Assembly: GCA_049516635.1 (NCBI GenBank)
Contig: JBEKSX010000001.1
Coordinates: 1 to 64,000 of the forward strand
DNA length: 64,000 nucleotides
Source of the DNA: JBEKSX01 sp049516635
GTDB lineage: Bacteria; Bacteroidota; Ignavibacteria; Tepidaquicellales; OLB5
Direction: 5' to 3'
Below are positions 1-9,450 of the stretch, in pieces. The first letter of the stretch is position 1. Each line of letters begins with the position of its first letter. The position numbers and the translations under genes were made by a program. The notes below the pieces were generated by a model. That model did no database searches. It saw nothing but the letters and a program-made list of their open reading frames with translations, and had not been told where the DNA came from.

Positions 1-488
1 AGGGCATTCATGAGGTCATCGTCAAGAAGGTTCGAAAAAACTTTATGTTCAAGGTCATTGGGATCAACGACCTCTGCCCTTATCGAGTCATAAAAATTCT
101 GTACATCTTCATAATCAACTTTAGCAGGTTCCTTCTTATTCTTGCGATACTTATTTATGTAGCAATTTTTCATAATTCTAAACAGCCACGCCTTACAATT
201 GGTTCCTTGTTCGAATTTATGAAAGAAACGGAAAGCACGCATATAAGTATCCTGCAGAAGATCATCTGCGTCAAGCTGGTCACCCGTCATTCTAAGTGCG
301 TAATTATAAAGAAGCTTCATGTGAGGAATAGCTTCCTCGTTAAAGCTCTTTTTACGTTGTTCTAGTTCGCTCTCGGTAAGATTCTCCAGTTTACCGTCTT
401 CAAGCTCGGAGAATTCATCATTCTCATTTACATCTACAGGTACGCTTACCTCATTGTTCTTATCTTTTTCTATCTTATTCTCTTCCGT
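1..488 (-). CDS. ECF RNA polymerase sigma factor, partial (C-terminus outside window)
   Basis: The minus strand encodes the first part of an RpoE-like sigma factor that directs RNA polymerase to a specific promoter set. The sigma region 2 is clear: YNYALRMTGD, a DADDLLQDTYMRAFRFF helix and the core-binding NCKAWLFRIMKN segment followed by a basic YRKNKKE. Region 4 lies beyond base 1. The reading frame is open from the TAA at 501-503, but no ATG, GTG or TTG occurs in frame before the Met codon at 318-320, which is inside region 2. An AAAGGA ribosome site (497-502) lies 8 bases before an ACG codon at 486-488, so ACG, a one-base change from ATG, is the likely start. This could be genuine or a sequencing error. 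No anti-sigma gene is visible. Confidence 0.85.
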
Positions 489-648
489 AACGTATATCCT
501 TTAGTTATCAAATTGAATTTGAGGTAATTTTAATAAAAATTATAATTTATTTCAAGCAATGACTGGATAATATGGTACAAATACCAATAATATCATATAC
601 TTTCATAGACAATTCTTATATATTAATAAATATAATTTATAATAACAA

Positions 649-1575
649 TTGAATATCATATCATCAATATATAAAAGAGCCATTCTTATAATCTTACTGC
701 AGCTTACTGTACTATCCTGCCAGCGGCATGACAGGCAGCTGGTACAAACTCAGCATGAAAATATCACAACCGCCGATTCCCCGGTATCCGAAAAGCATGA
801 CAGTCTTAGCTATGGAACAAAGACACAGGAGTTCCGGAATCTGCTGGATGAAAGCTTCTCGATCGAACAGCATTCTTATTTTGTTATCGCAAGCAATCTG
901 GAAGCAAAGGAAACAGACAGGATCATTCAAAAAACGATCCAGCCGGCTGTCGAGTGTTTTTATAATGATTTTCTGAAAAAAAAGCCGGATGATATAACCA
1001 CTATTCTGCTCTTCAAGAATGACAGTACATACAGATACTGGGCTAAAAAATTATACGGAGACGATGACCTGTCCCGATTTGGATATTTCAAACCCGATGC
1101 GAAAGTAATGCTTATGAATATTTCTACCGGCACGGGGACTCTCGTTCATGAGATGACCCACGCACTTGTCAGTTATGACTTTCCAGAAATTCCTGCATGG
1201 TTTAATGAAGGACTCGGTTCTTTGTACGAAAGGTGTTCACTGAGCAACGGCATTATACTCGGTTATGTGAACTGGCGTCTACCAGATCTTCAGGATGCAA
1301 TCGGCAATAATACTTATACAAGCCTTGAGAGCTTGTTTAAATTGAACGACGAACAATTTTACGGAGATAAAAGCGGGTTCAACTATGCGCAGGCGAGGTA
1401 CTTCTGCATGTTCCTTCAGGAAAAAAACATGTTGAAAAAATTTTACCGGACTTTCAGGGATAATTTTAGTGAAGACCAGACCGGCAGAAAATTTGTTGTG
1501 TCGGTCCTCGGACAGAATATGAAAGAGACCGAAAAAGAATTTATAAAGTGGGCAAGTTCGCTTTCCGAACACTGA
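649..1575 (+). CDS. Lipoprotein with gluzincin-type zinc metallopeptidase domain
   Basis: A 308-residue predicted lipoprotein. The N-terminus is a short basic and hydrophobic signal ending in a lipobox (VLSC, Cys24), so the mature protein should be lipid-anchored in the envelope. The central domain carries HEMTH (His167, Glu168, His171) followed by AWFNEG with Glu187, the HExxH-plus-Glu arrangement of gluzincins, similar to the peptidase MA-like/DUF1570 group. It would hydrolyse peptide bonds, but the substrate is unknown. The start is TTG at 649; it is chosen because it gives a complete signal peptide. The prsW-like gene follows 66 bases downstream, so the two may be co-transcribed. Exact family assignment is uncertain. 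Confidence 0.8.
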   Translation: MNIISSIYKRAILIILLQLTVLSCQRHDRQLVQTQHENITTADSPVSEKHDSLSYGTKTQEFRNLLDESFSIEQHSYFVIASNLEAKETDRIIQKTIQPAVECFYNDFLKKKPDDITTILLFKNDSTYRYWAKKLYGDDDLSRFGYFKPDAKVMLMNISTGTGTLVHEMTHALVSYDFPEIPAWFNEGLGSLYERCSLSNGIILGYVNWRLPDLQDAIGNNTYTSLESLFKLNDEQFYGDKSGFNYAQARYFCMFLQEKNMLKKFYRTFRDNFSEDQTGRKFVVSVLGQNMKETEKEFIKWASSLSEH

Positions 1576-1641
1576 TAATAGTAAATTGTTAATTGTTTGG
1601 AGTTTATTTATATTTGCTATATTTTTGAATTTTAGGAGATA

Positions 1642-2640
1642 ATGAACCCCTTTATACATCTGGCTGCTGCAGGATTCTTCTCTGTTATTCCGATGCTGTT
1701 CTATCTCATACTGATATGGCTGATGGATAGGTATGAAAGAGAACCGTTCTGGCTGCTGTCATTGAATTTTTTGTGGGGTGCAACCGGAGCTATCATGTTC
1801 GGTATCATCGGAAGCATGATAATGGACGTGGGTATATCCCAGTTCATCTACCAGTTCGCTAATAAATCGGATGCCATAGAGCTTCATAATCTTGCAGGAG
1901 CAGTTGTTGTTGCCCCAATGGTAGAAGAATCGACCAAAGGTGCATTCCTGCTGCTTACAGCTCTGAGCCGCAACTTCGACGGACCCGTAGATGGGGCAGT
2001 ATACGGCGGAGCAGTGGGTCTGGGATTCGGCATGACAGAAAACTTTCTTTACTTCCTTAGCTTTCCTAAAAGCTATGAAAGCCTTCTGTTCCTGATCATA
2101 GTACGTACATTTTTTTCCGCAATACTGCATTGCTGCACTCAAGCTACGCTGGGCGCGGCCATAGGATTTGCCAAGTTCAGAGGATTACTTGCGAAATTCA
2201 CCATTATCCCTCTGGGACTTGCCGCAGCGATGTTCCTGCATTTCACATGGAACCTGACCGTGAGTTTTGAGTCCACAGCTGTGCTGGGATTCATATTCAT
2301 GATAGTTGTTATTATCATCATCTTTACAATTTTCCAATTTGGCGTGTACAGGGAAGGAAGGATAATTTTACAGGAATTATCCGAAGAAACAAATTACGGG
2401 ATCATCCCGAAAGAGCATTTAAAGTATATTCCCTACACAACGAGGAGATTTAAGCGAGGTTGGCTTCAGGGCAGGATAAATCAGAGAGATTACGTTAAGA
2501 CAGCAACCAAGCTGGCGCTGAGAAAACATCAATACCGCACGATTAAATCGGCAGGACTAAAAAAATCCTATCTTAGAGAAATAGACAATCTAAGAAACAA
2601 AATTGCAAACATGTTATATTATGCTCAGTATCCTGCATAA
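1642..2640 (+). CDS. PrsW family intramembrane metalloprotease
   Basis: A 332-residue polytopic membrane protein of the PrsW/CAAX-protease-related superfamily. Sequence hallmarks are EESTK (Glu95-Glu96, the EExxK motif), FGMTEN (Glu133) and HFTWN (His200), the probable metal-binding residues within membrane helices. Several hydrophobic segments cover residues 10-235; the C-terminal 90 residues are basic and probably cytoplasmic. PrsW of Bacillus cleaves the anti-sigma factor RsiW, releasing an ECF sigma factor. An ECF sigma gene lies just upstream on the opposite strand, which makes a regulatory link tempting, but nothing in the sequence proves it. The start is ATG with a good TTAGGAGATA ribosome site. 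A terminator follows at 2670. Confidence 0.88.
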   Translation: MNPFIHLAAAGFFSVIPMLFYLILIWLMDRYEREPFWLLSLNFLWGATGAIMFGIIGSMIMDVGISQFIYQFANKSDAIELHNLAGAVVVAPMVEESTKGAFLLLTALSRNFDGPVDGAVYGGAVGLGFGMTENFLYFLSFPKSYESLLFLIIVRTFFSAILHCCTQATLGAAIGFAKFRGLLAKFTIIPLGLAAAMFLHFTWNLTVSFESTAVLGFIFMIVVIIIIFTIFQFGVYREGRIILQELSEETNYGIIPKEHLKYIPYTTRRFKRGWLQGRINQRDYVKTATKLALRKHQYRTIKSAGLKKSYLREIDNLRNKIANMLYYAQYPA

Positions 2641-2669
2641 CTTGAAATAAAGATCATCAGAGTTTCATA

Positions 2670-2699
2670 AGCCAGTCCGATCTTGCGGGTTGGCTTTTT
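2670..2699 (+). terminator. Rho-independent terminator after the PrsW-like gene
   Basis: A ten-base-pair stem (AGCCAGTCCG with CGGGTTGGCT, two wobble pairs) and a six-base loop are followed by TTTTT. It separates the PrsW-like gene from the polysaccharide block that begins at 2715. Confidence 0.8.
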
Positions 2700-2714
2700 A
2701 GTTAAATTATTAAA

Positions 2715-5099
2715 TTGAAACCCGAAGTATCATTAACCGATAAAGTAATAAAAAACACCTTCTACCATCTGCTTTCGCAGATAGCGGGATTTATTTTTCC
2801 TTTGATACTGACACCTTTCATCATTGCGAAGATAGGGCAGATAGAATTCGGCATATATGCCATAGTGCTCGGTTTCACAGGTACGTTCGGGCTTTTCGAC
2901 CTCAGCATATCGAGCTCCTTTATCAAGTTCATTTCCGAACACTACAACAGGAACGAAACGGTGGAATTAAATCACACTATCAACTCCGGATTATTTTTCT
3001 ATTTAATCTTCACCATAGTTTTTATAATAGCAGGATACTTTTTCACAGTTCCCCTTCTTTCACTCCTGAACATCCCTGCCGAACTGAAGGAACTGAGCAT
3101 TTATGCTTTCAGGGTTAGCCTGATGATCTTCTTCGTTACTAACTCTTTCGTAATCTTTACCTCTGTGCTTATCAGCCTGCAAAAGATGTATGTTACAAGC
3201 GTTATTGGAACACTTATCAATTCACTCAGCTTCGCCGCCAATATAATTCTGCTTCTGAAGGGTTTTGGATTGAAAGGACTGTTATGGGTGCAGCTTTCTT
3301 CGGCATCAGTCACAGCTATAGTGAGTATAATCGCAGCGAAGAGATTTCTCCCCTCTATCAGGATAGGATTAAAATATTTCAGCAAGCGTGCACTGAAAAA
3401 AATGACAGGCTTCGGAATACAAATGGAGATCTCCAAGCTTGCATCATTTGCTTCGGAAAAATATGATGAGTTCCTCCTCGGTTTCTTTTCCGTAATGAAC
3501 AACGTCACCTATTATAACATCAGCGGAAGAATATCCCGGTTTGGAAAGTTCCTTCCTTTTCAGGTCATCCCGCAGGTAGCACCCGTTGCTGCTGAACTGA
3601 AAGCTAAAGAATTCAATGAAAAACTTGTCCAGCTTTACAGGGATACAATAAAGTACTTAACGATCATATCCGTGCCCATATTCGTCTACCTGTTCATTTT
3701 TGCCGATACAATAATATTCACATGGATGGGTCCGGGCTACGATATTTCAGCTCATCTGTTAAGGATACTTGCCGCAGGCAATCTTATCAACCTTGCTTTT
3801 TCGGCTCCGGGAAATTCCATTACGCCGAACATCGGTATCCCTAAATACCAGATGAATGAAGGACTTATTAACCTTGGTATCAATCTGGTACTTAGCTTCA
3901 TATTAATTAAATACTATGGCATCTTCGGAGCCGCTATCGGAAATACTGTGGCTGTTGTTATTTCTTCAATGTATGTATTTTATGTATCCTCAAAATTCTT
4001 TAAGCAGGGCATATCTAAGCTGTTTGCGGAAATTTATTTTAAGCCCCTGCTTATATCCTTGCTCAGCGGAGTTTTTTCTTATGCCATTTACCTTATAATA
4101 GAGAAAACAGGTTATGAAGTCACAAACAGAATATCCGGCGTTATCATGTTGCTTATGACGGGGATCATTTTCATTGCAGTGTTTTCAGCAGTTCTATTCA
4201 ATATCAGTTATTTAAATGAAAGAGACAGATCGGTTCTCACAAAAATTATCTCTAAAATAATACCGCTTAGGTATTCAGCACAATCTTTATCCGGCAAATA
4301 TACTTATCATAACGAAAAGGTAAGCATATGCATCTTGACCTGTAACCGAGTGGATTTCCTGAGAAAATGCATAAGTTCCCTATTACCGACGCTGGATAGT
4401 ATCAATTATGAACTAATTATCTGGGATAATAACTCAGCTGACGGTACAAAAGAATACCTTGAGAGCTTAAAAGAAAATAAAAATATAAACATTATTTTGA
4501 ACAGTACCAATATCGGTACGCAGGCGAGAGGGAAAATGTTCGAGATGACAAAAGGAGAATATCTGGTCTGTATTGATGATGATGTATTAAAATTTCCTGA
4601 AAATTGGCTACAGCAAATACTATCTGCTTATAACACCATTCCGTATGCTGGCTTCTTATCCACAGACGTTGTGAAAGATGAAACCACGAACGGAGGAAAA
4701 CAACCCGATGATTCATACCATGAGGAGACCTTCAATGACGGGCAGATAAAGTTTCTTTCCGGTCCTGCGGGCGGATGGTGCTTTATGATCTCACGAAAAG
4801 TATATAGAGAAACGGGAAAGTTTTATTACCCAAAGGGAAGATTATTTTTTTCGGATGACGGCGATTATGCTCTCAGGGTTCTGGATAAAGGATTTCGGGT
4901 AGGAATCCTGAAAGAAATGAAGGTATACCACGCAACAGGTGAGTACCATAACCGTAATTATAAACATATGTTCGATGAGAAAATGAGAGACTATGAAAAA
5001 GGTACGGGGAGTCTTCATCTGTTAAGAAGAAAAATTTCGAAAATACTGAGTTACAAAAGATACATGAGGAAGCTAATAATATTAGAAAGTAAAAATTAA
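2715..5099 (+). CDS. Fusion of a Wzx-like polysaccharide flippase and a GT2 glycosyltransferase
   Basis: A 794-residue protein with two parts. Residues about 1-510 contain a dozen or more hydrophobic helices and resemble MATE/MOP-superfamily O-antigen flippases, which move lipid-linked oligosaccharide across the inner membrane. From about residue 534 a GT-A family 2 glycosyltransferase domain begins (VSICILTCNR), with an acidic metal/nucleotide motif IDDDV near residue 620 and the late SDDGDYALRV segment near 714. The two parts are in one uninterrupted frame. These activities are normally separate genes, so this is an unusual fusion; joining two adjacent genes by loss of a stop is one explanation. 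The start is TTG at 2715. It heads a run of glycosyltransferase genes. Confidence 0.87.
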   Translation: MKPEVSLTDKVIKNTFYHLLSQIAGFIFPLILTPFIIAKIGQIEFGIYAIVLGFTGTFGLFDLSISSSFIKFISEHYNRNETVELNHTINSGLFFYLIFTIVFIIAGYFFTVPLLSLLNIPAELKELSIYAFRVSLMIFFVTNSFVIFTSVLISLQKMYVTSVIGTLINSLSFAANIILLLKGFGLKGLLWVQLSSASVTAIVSIIAAKRFLPSIRIGLKYFSKRALKKMTGFGIQMEISKLASFASEKYDEFLLGFFSVMNNVTYYNISGRISRFGKFLPFQVIPQVAPVAAELKAKEFNEKLVQLYRDTIKYLTIISVPIFVYLFIFADTIIFTWMGPGYDISAHLLRILAAGNLINLAFSAPGNSITPNIGIPKYQMNEGLINLGINLVLSFILIKYYGIFGAAIGNTVAVVISSMYVFYVSSKFFKQGISKLFAEIYFKPLLISLLSGVFSYAIYLIIEKTGYEVTNRISGVIMLLMTGIIFIAVFSAVLFNISYLNERDRSVLTKIISKIIPLRYSAQSLSGKYTYHNEKVSICILTCNRVDFLRKCISSLLPTLDSINYELIIWDNNSADGTKEYLESLKENKNINIILNSTNIGTQARGKMFEMTKGEYLVCIDDDVLKFPENWLQQILSAYNTIPYAGFLSTDVVKDETTNGGKQPDDSYHEETFNDGQIKFLSGPAGGWCFMISRKVYRETGKFYYPKGRLFFSDDGDYALRVLDKGFRVGILKEMKVYHATGEYHNRNYKHMFDEKMRDYEKGTGSLHLLRRKISKILSYKRYMRKLIILESKN

Positions 5100-5170
5100 A
5101 TCAATAAGCTTGCAATAATGGATCTGAACAAGAACAAACGGATATTCAAAAATCTTAATAACATCTCAAA

Positions 5171-6109
5171 TTGTTGATATCTATAATAATAGTAAATTAT
5201 AATACAGGGACTATACTGAAACAGTGCATCGATTCCATCTTCGAATTCGAAGACCCTTCTGAATACGAGATCATTATCGTGGACAATTACTCTAATGATG
5301 GACCGCGTGCATACATAGATGTCCTTCTTCAAAAATACAAAAATATAAAGTGCATCTACCTGGATAGAACGGAAAGCTTTTCCCATGCAAATAATATGGG
5401 TATAAGTCAAGCTCAAGGTGATTATATTCTCATAATGAATCCTGATATCATTTTTGTCGAGCATGTATTTCATAGGCTGACCGCTCTTCTTGAAGAGGAT
5501 AAAAGTATAGGAGCAGTATGCCCCGCATTGCTTGGCAAAGACGGAAAATTTCAAAATAATTATTTCCGGAGATACCCCTCATTAACTCAATATCTGTTCT
5601 TCTATACCTTCACAGCAAAGTTGTTTGAAAGAAACAGGCAATTAACGAACCAATATCTCAGAAATGAGATAATAGATATTAATACTAATAAGGTTTACAA
5701 GGTTGAACAGATCCCCTGCGCATTTTTTCTAACGTATAAGCAACTGATCATCGATATAGGTTTGATGGATGAGAATTTTGTACTTTTCTTTGAAGACGTA
5801 GATCTCTCTTACAGGATTCATAAACGCTTCCAACTGTTATTGGATACAAGGATTAAGGTCACACATCTTGGCGGCATGAGCTTTGGCAAGGAATATAAAA
5901 CGCTTATGTACGGAAGGTTTCTTATAAGCATGAATTATTTCTTCAAAAAACATTATGGAAAGCTCAGGCAGTTCCTGTTGAAAGCATTTTCTGAGGTGAA
6001 TTCCTCTGCAGTAATAACATTTGAATATATAAAGAAAATATTCAATATATCAAATGACACAAGACTGGAAAAACACAAAATATATCTCAAATTATTGAGA
6101 AATACATGA
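5171..6109 (+). CDS. GT2 family glycosyltransferase
   Basis: A 312-residue family 2 glycosyltransferase, probably cytoplasmic and membrane-associated, adding a sugar to a lipid-linked glycan. It begins with SIIIVNYNTG, the nucleotide-sugar-binding first strand of the GT-A fold. MNPDIIFVE near residue 95 corresponds to the DXD-type region, and FFEDVDLSYRIHKR near residue 210 is the ED-containing segment typical of rhamnosyltransferase-like members. The start is TTG at 5171, immediately followed by a second TTG. It lies 71 bases after the flippase fusion and belongs to the same polysaccharide block. The donor sugar cannot be told from sequence. Confidence 0.87.
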   Translation: MLISIIIVNYNTGTILKQCIDSIFEFEDPSEYEIIIVDNYSNDGPRAYIDVLLQKYKNIKCIYLDRTESFSHANNMGISQAQGDYILIMNPDIIFVEHVFHRLTALLEEDKSIGAVCPALLGKDGKFQNNYFRRYPSLTQYLFFYTFTAKLFERNRQLTNQYLRNEIIDINTNKVYKVEQIPCAFFLTYKQLIIDIGLMDENFVLFFEDVDLSYRIHKRFQLLLDTRIKVTHLGGMSFGKEYKTLMYGRFLISMNYFFKKHYGKLRQFLLKAFSEVNSSAVITFEYIKKIFNISNDTRLEKHKIYLKLLRNT

Positions 6110-6167
6110 TCTATGAATTCTGCAGATCATGGGAAATTATGTAATATAATTTTCAAAACTAATATAA

Positions 6168-7127
6168 ATGCTGTCGATCATAATCCCAAATTATAACGGT
6201 CTTGAACATCTGGTTACATGTTTCGATTCGATTGAAGCACAATCATATCGTGATTATAAGGTCATACTTGTAGATAATGGCTCAAGCGATGCATCGGTCA
6301 AATATACACAGGAGAAATACGCCGGTTATTTTACCGTCAGGCTCGATAAAAATTATGGATTTGCAAGAGCAATAAATGAAGGGATAAAATTTTCGTTCGA
6401 TAAAACGAATTGCGAATTCATTCTCTTGCTGAACAATGATATCGAACTTCATCCTGATTTTCTAAAAACATGTATGGAAACATTCACAAGGGTTCCTGAA
6501 GCAGGATTTATAGCAGTTAAAATGCTTAATTACTATGACAGAACCATTATAGACGATTGCGGCGATTTTATAAAAGGGAACGGCGGCTCACCAATGGCAC
6601 GAGGGAACGATGAAAAAGATGCTGGTCAGTATGATAAGGAAGAATTTATATTCGGAGCCTGTGCAGGAGCTGCGTTCTACAGGAAGGAAATGTTCCTGAA
6701 GACGGGATTATTTGATGAAAGCTTTTTTGCATATTATGAAGATATAGATTTCAGCTTCAGAGGTCAAATGCTCGGTTACAAATGTTATTACCAGCCGAAG
6801 GCAGTCTGCTACCACAAACGCGGGGGTACCATCAGCATTGCAACCGAAGGTTACCAGACTGAGCTGTGTGAAAGAAACCTAATTCTTTTAAGGGCTAAGA
6901 ATTATCCTTTTCTTATATACCTTACTTACCAGCCTTTTTTTCTCGCTGCAAGATTAAAAAGATATATCGGGTTCATGAGGTATCATTCTGTCATTTTATT
7001 TCTAAGGGCTTTAAAAGGATATATCAGGGGTTTGCTCCTTTTTCCTTTCCAGCTGAAAAAACGTTTCTACATTCAGAGAACGAAAATAATTTCTGCCAAA
7101 CAGATAAAGGAATTTTTTGTTAAATGA
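6168..7127 (+). CDS. GT2 family glycosyltransferase
   Basis: A 319-residue family 2 glycosyltransferase. It starts with LSIIIPNYNG, carries LLNNDIELHPDF near residue 90 (the DXD-equivalent) and AYYEDIDFSFRGQMLG near residue 190, followed by a conserved HKRGGT segment. This order of motifs is that of WcaA/rhamnosyltransferase-like enzymes. A hydrophobic and basic C-terminal region (about residues 245-300) probably contacts the membrane. Its last four bases overlap the next gene (ATGA), so translation of the two is likely coupled. It is one of four GT2 domains in the block; the sugar and acceptor are unknown. Confidence 0.88.
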   Translation: MLSIIIPNYNGLEHLVTCFDSIEAQSYRDYKVILVDNGSSDASVKYTQEKYAGYFTVRLDKNYGFARAINEGIKFSFDKTNCEFILLLNNDIELHPDFLKTCMETFTRVPEAGFIAVKMLNYYDRTIIDDCGDFIKGNGGSPMARGNDEKDAGQYDKEEFIFGACAGAAFYRKEMFLKTGLFDESFFAYYEDIDFSFRGQMLGYKCYYQPKAVCYHKRGGTISIATEGYQTELCERNLILLRAKNYPFLIYLTYQPFFLAARLKRYIGFMRYHSVILFLRALKGYIRGLLLFPFQLKKRFYIQRTKIISAKQIKEFFVK

Positions 7128-8152
7128 ACGAACCAGTTTCCGTAATAATCCTCAACTATAACGGAAGGAAATACTTAAAAGACTGCCTGACATCGGTACT
7201 TGCCCAGTCTTACTCTGAATTCGAGATCATTTTTTTTGATAACGCTTCATCTGACGGGAGCGCGGAATTCCTTACAGAAACTTTTTCCGACCAACGGATA
7301 AAGATTATCGAATCGAAAGAAAACCTCAGCTTCGCAGGAGGAAATAATGAAGCCATTAAGTATACCCGTCATGACCTCATCGCCCTGTTGAATAACGATA
7401 CGGTAGTTGATAAGGATTGGCTTAGCAGCCTTGTCCGCTCAGTAGAAGAGAAAAACACAATCGCTTCATCCTATGTAATTACAAAAGGCATAGATCCAAA
7501 ATATTATGAAACCAACGGCTCAGTATCATACCTAATGTATAATGTTATGAACATTTTTGAAAATATCGAAGATGAGTTTTACCCAAACGGTTGTTCCGTG
7601 ATATTCAGGAAAAGCGAAATACCGGTTCCCTTTGACGGCGATTATTTCTTTTACAGCGAAGATCTTTATCTTGGTTTACTATCACGTTTTATGGGGATGA
7701 AAGTCAGGTTCGTAAAAGATTCGCTCGTTCAACATCTGGGTGGAGGAACACTTTCCTGTTCATTTACCAAAACATTCTACCTGGAAAGGAACAGACTTCT
7801 TAATCTCTATACATTCTTCAGCGTATCATTCATCATAAAAATATCCCCTCTCATCTGTCTCACCAATTCTGCTAAAGCGTTACATTCTCTATTTTCACGC
7901 TCAGTTTCATTTCGGGGAATAGTAAAAGCGCACTTTTGGCTGTATTTTCACATTCCTCTTATCATCAGGAAAAGAAATGCTTTGAAAAAAATACAAAGAG
8001 TAGATGAAAGGGAAATCATCAAGTTCATGACCTCGAAGCTATTAAACCACGAAAAAATCCTGCCTAAGATCATCAATAATATCTCATACACGTATTCAAG
8101 AATGGTAGGTTTTAAACCGATAGAATATTTCCAGAAACGAAAAAACTTCTGA
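7124..8152 (+). CDS. GT2 family glycosyltransferase
   Basis: A 342-residue family 2 glycosyltransferase whose ATG overlaps the preceding stop by four bases. The N-terminal SVIILNYNGR strand, LLNNDTVVDKDW near residue 88 and the SEDLYLGLLSRFMGMKV segment near residue 175, followed by HLGGGT, match the same GT-A subfamily as its neighbour. It is therefore probably a paralogue acting on a successive linkage in the same glycan. The last 120 residues are hydrophobic then basic and are less conserved. No regulatory signal is visible in the 172 bases that follow. Confidence 0.88.
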   Translation: MNEPVSVIILNYNGRKYLKDCLTSVLAQSYSEFEIIFFDNASSDGSAEFLTETFSDQRIKIIESKENLSFAGGNNEAIKYTRHDLIALLNNDTVVDKDWLSSLVRSVEEKNTIASSYVITKGIDPKYYETNGSVSYLMYNVMNIFENIEDEFYPNGCSVIFRKSEIPVPFDGDYFFYSEDLYLGLLSRFMGMKVRFVKDSLVQHLGGGTLSCSFTKTFYLERNRLLNLYTFFSVSFIIKISPLICLTNSAKALHSLFSRSVSFRGIVKAHFWLYFHIPLIIRKRNALKKIQRVDEREIIKFMTSKLLNHEKILPKIINNISYTYSRMVGFKPIEYFQKRKNF

Positions 8153-8325
8153 AAAAATCGTATAATCTTTAAGGGAACAGCAAAGGTCTTACTCTATAAA
8201 AAATAATTTATTATAATTATTAATGTTTACAAATAGGCTATCTCATTCGTCATTCTGAAGGTATGAAATGTCAAAAAACTCTCTGATTATCAGCAATTTT
8301 TGAAACAGTCATAACAATATAAAAA

Positions 8326-9450
8326 ATGGAAAAAATCAAAATACTGGAATTGATAGACGGGGGGTTCCTCGGAGGAGGACAGACCAATATTCTTTCGATA
8401 ATAAGCAACCTGGACCCCGATCTTTTTGAGTTCACAGTTGCAGCAAAGGGAGGGGGAAAATTTGAAGCTGAAGTATCGAATATCAGTGTACAGTTCTTTC
8501 CGCTCGAGATGCCGAAGATGCTGAGACACAAGTACTTCAAAAAACTTCAGGAACTGTATAACAGAGAGAATTTTCATATTGTCCATTCACATGGCGGCGT
8601 TGGAGGATTCTACGGGCGTCTTCTCAAGAAACACAATCCTGAAATTAAATCTGTGCATACTATTCACGGGATCCATTATATCAATATCGATAGTTTTTTT
8701 GTCAGAAATACATCCAAATCGATCGAACAGTATCTCGTACAGTTCACTGACCAGACAATCTGTGAAACTTACAATGATCTTAATACAGCGATAAAGAATA
8801 AGATCGCAGATATCAATAAGATCAGAGTTATTCCGAATGGGATCGATATTACACAATTCGGAAAAAAAGAAAAGAAGATAGGGCTTTTGATGGATCTCGG
8901 CTTTGACGAGAACAATTTTATAGTTGGAAATATATCAAGGTTCGATGTACAGAAGAACCAGAAGCTGATAATTCAATCGGCATACTACCTGGTAAAAAAA
9001 TTCCCTGAGATGCGGTTTGTACTTGTAGGTGACGGGAAATATTTTAAGAGAATGAAACAGTATGCAAGAGACGCTAACCTTGACCAGTTCATCGCCTTCA
9101 CAGGAGAACAGCAGAACATTTCGGATTATTATTCGATCTTTGATATATTCGTTTTTCCTTCTCTCTGGGAAGGAATGCCCTATGTACTTCTGCAGGCTAT
9201 GGCTTCAAAGCTGCCAGTGGTATGCAGTAATATCCCTAACCACCTTGAGGTTATAAAAAACAATCAGTCGGCACTGACGATCAACCCTTACGAAGCGGAT
9301 GATCTATTCCATAAAATATCAGTCCTCTATAATAATAAGGAACTGAGGCAGCTGCTGGGAGAAAACGCATATACTGATGTGCAGAAGTTCGACGAAAAAC
9401 ATACGAACAGGGAAATAGAGAGATTATATAAGGAGGTACTGATAGCTTGA
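8326..9450 (+). CDS. GT4 family glycosyltransferase (GT-B fold)
   Basis: A 374-residue retaining glycosyltransferase of family 4. The N-terminal half has an early glycine-rich segment (GGFLGGGQTN, about residues 12-21) and HSHGGVGGFYGRL near residue 87. The C-terminal half has the PNGIDITQFG hinge near residue 170 and the donor-binding SLWEGMPYVLLQAMASKLPVV near residue 277, where the E-x7-E pattern is visible. It transfers a sugar from an activated donor, here probably to the same polysaccharide as the upstream GT2 enzymes. The gene follows a 173-base gap and its stop overlaps the TTG start of nadD, so the carbohydrate and NAD genes share a transcript. Confidence 0.9.
   Translation: MEKIKILELIDGGFLGGGQTNILSIISNLDPDLFEFTVAAKGGGKFEAEVSNISVQFFPLEMPKMLRHKYFKKLQELYNRENFHIVHSHGGVGGFYGRLLKKHNPEIKSVHTIHGIHYINIDSFFVRNTSKSIEQYLVQFTDQTICETYNDLNTAIKNKIADINKIRVIPNGIDITQFGKKEKKIGLLMDLGFDENNFIVGNISRFDVQKNQKLIIQSAYYLVKKFPEMRFVLVGDGKYFKRMKQYARDANLDQFIAFTGEQQNISDYYSIFDIFVFPSLWEGMPYVLLQAMASKLPVVCSNIPNHLEVIKNNQSALTINPYEADDLFHKISVLYNNKELRQLLGENAYTDVQKFDEKHTNREIERLYKEVLIA

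Noticed and set aside
1279..1659. 126-codon minus-strand frame
   Set aside because: It is antisense to the lipoprotein peptidase gene and runs into the next gene; no domain features.
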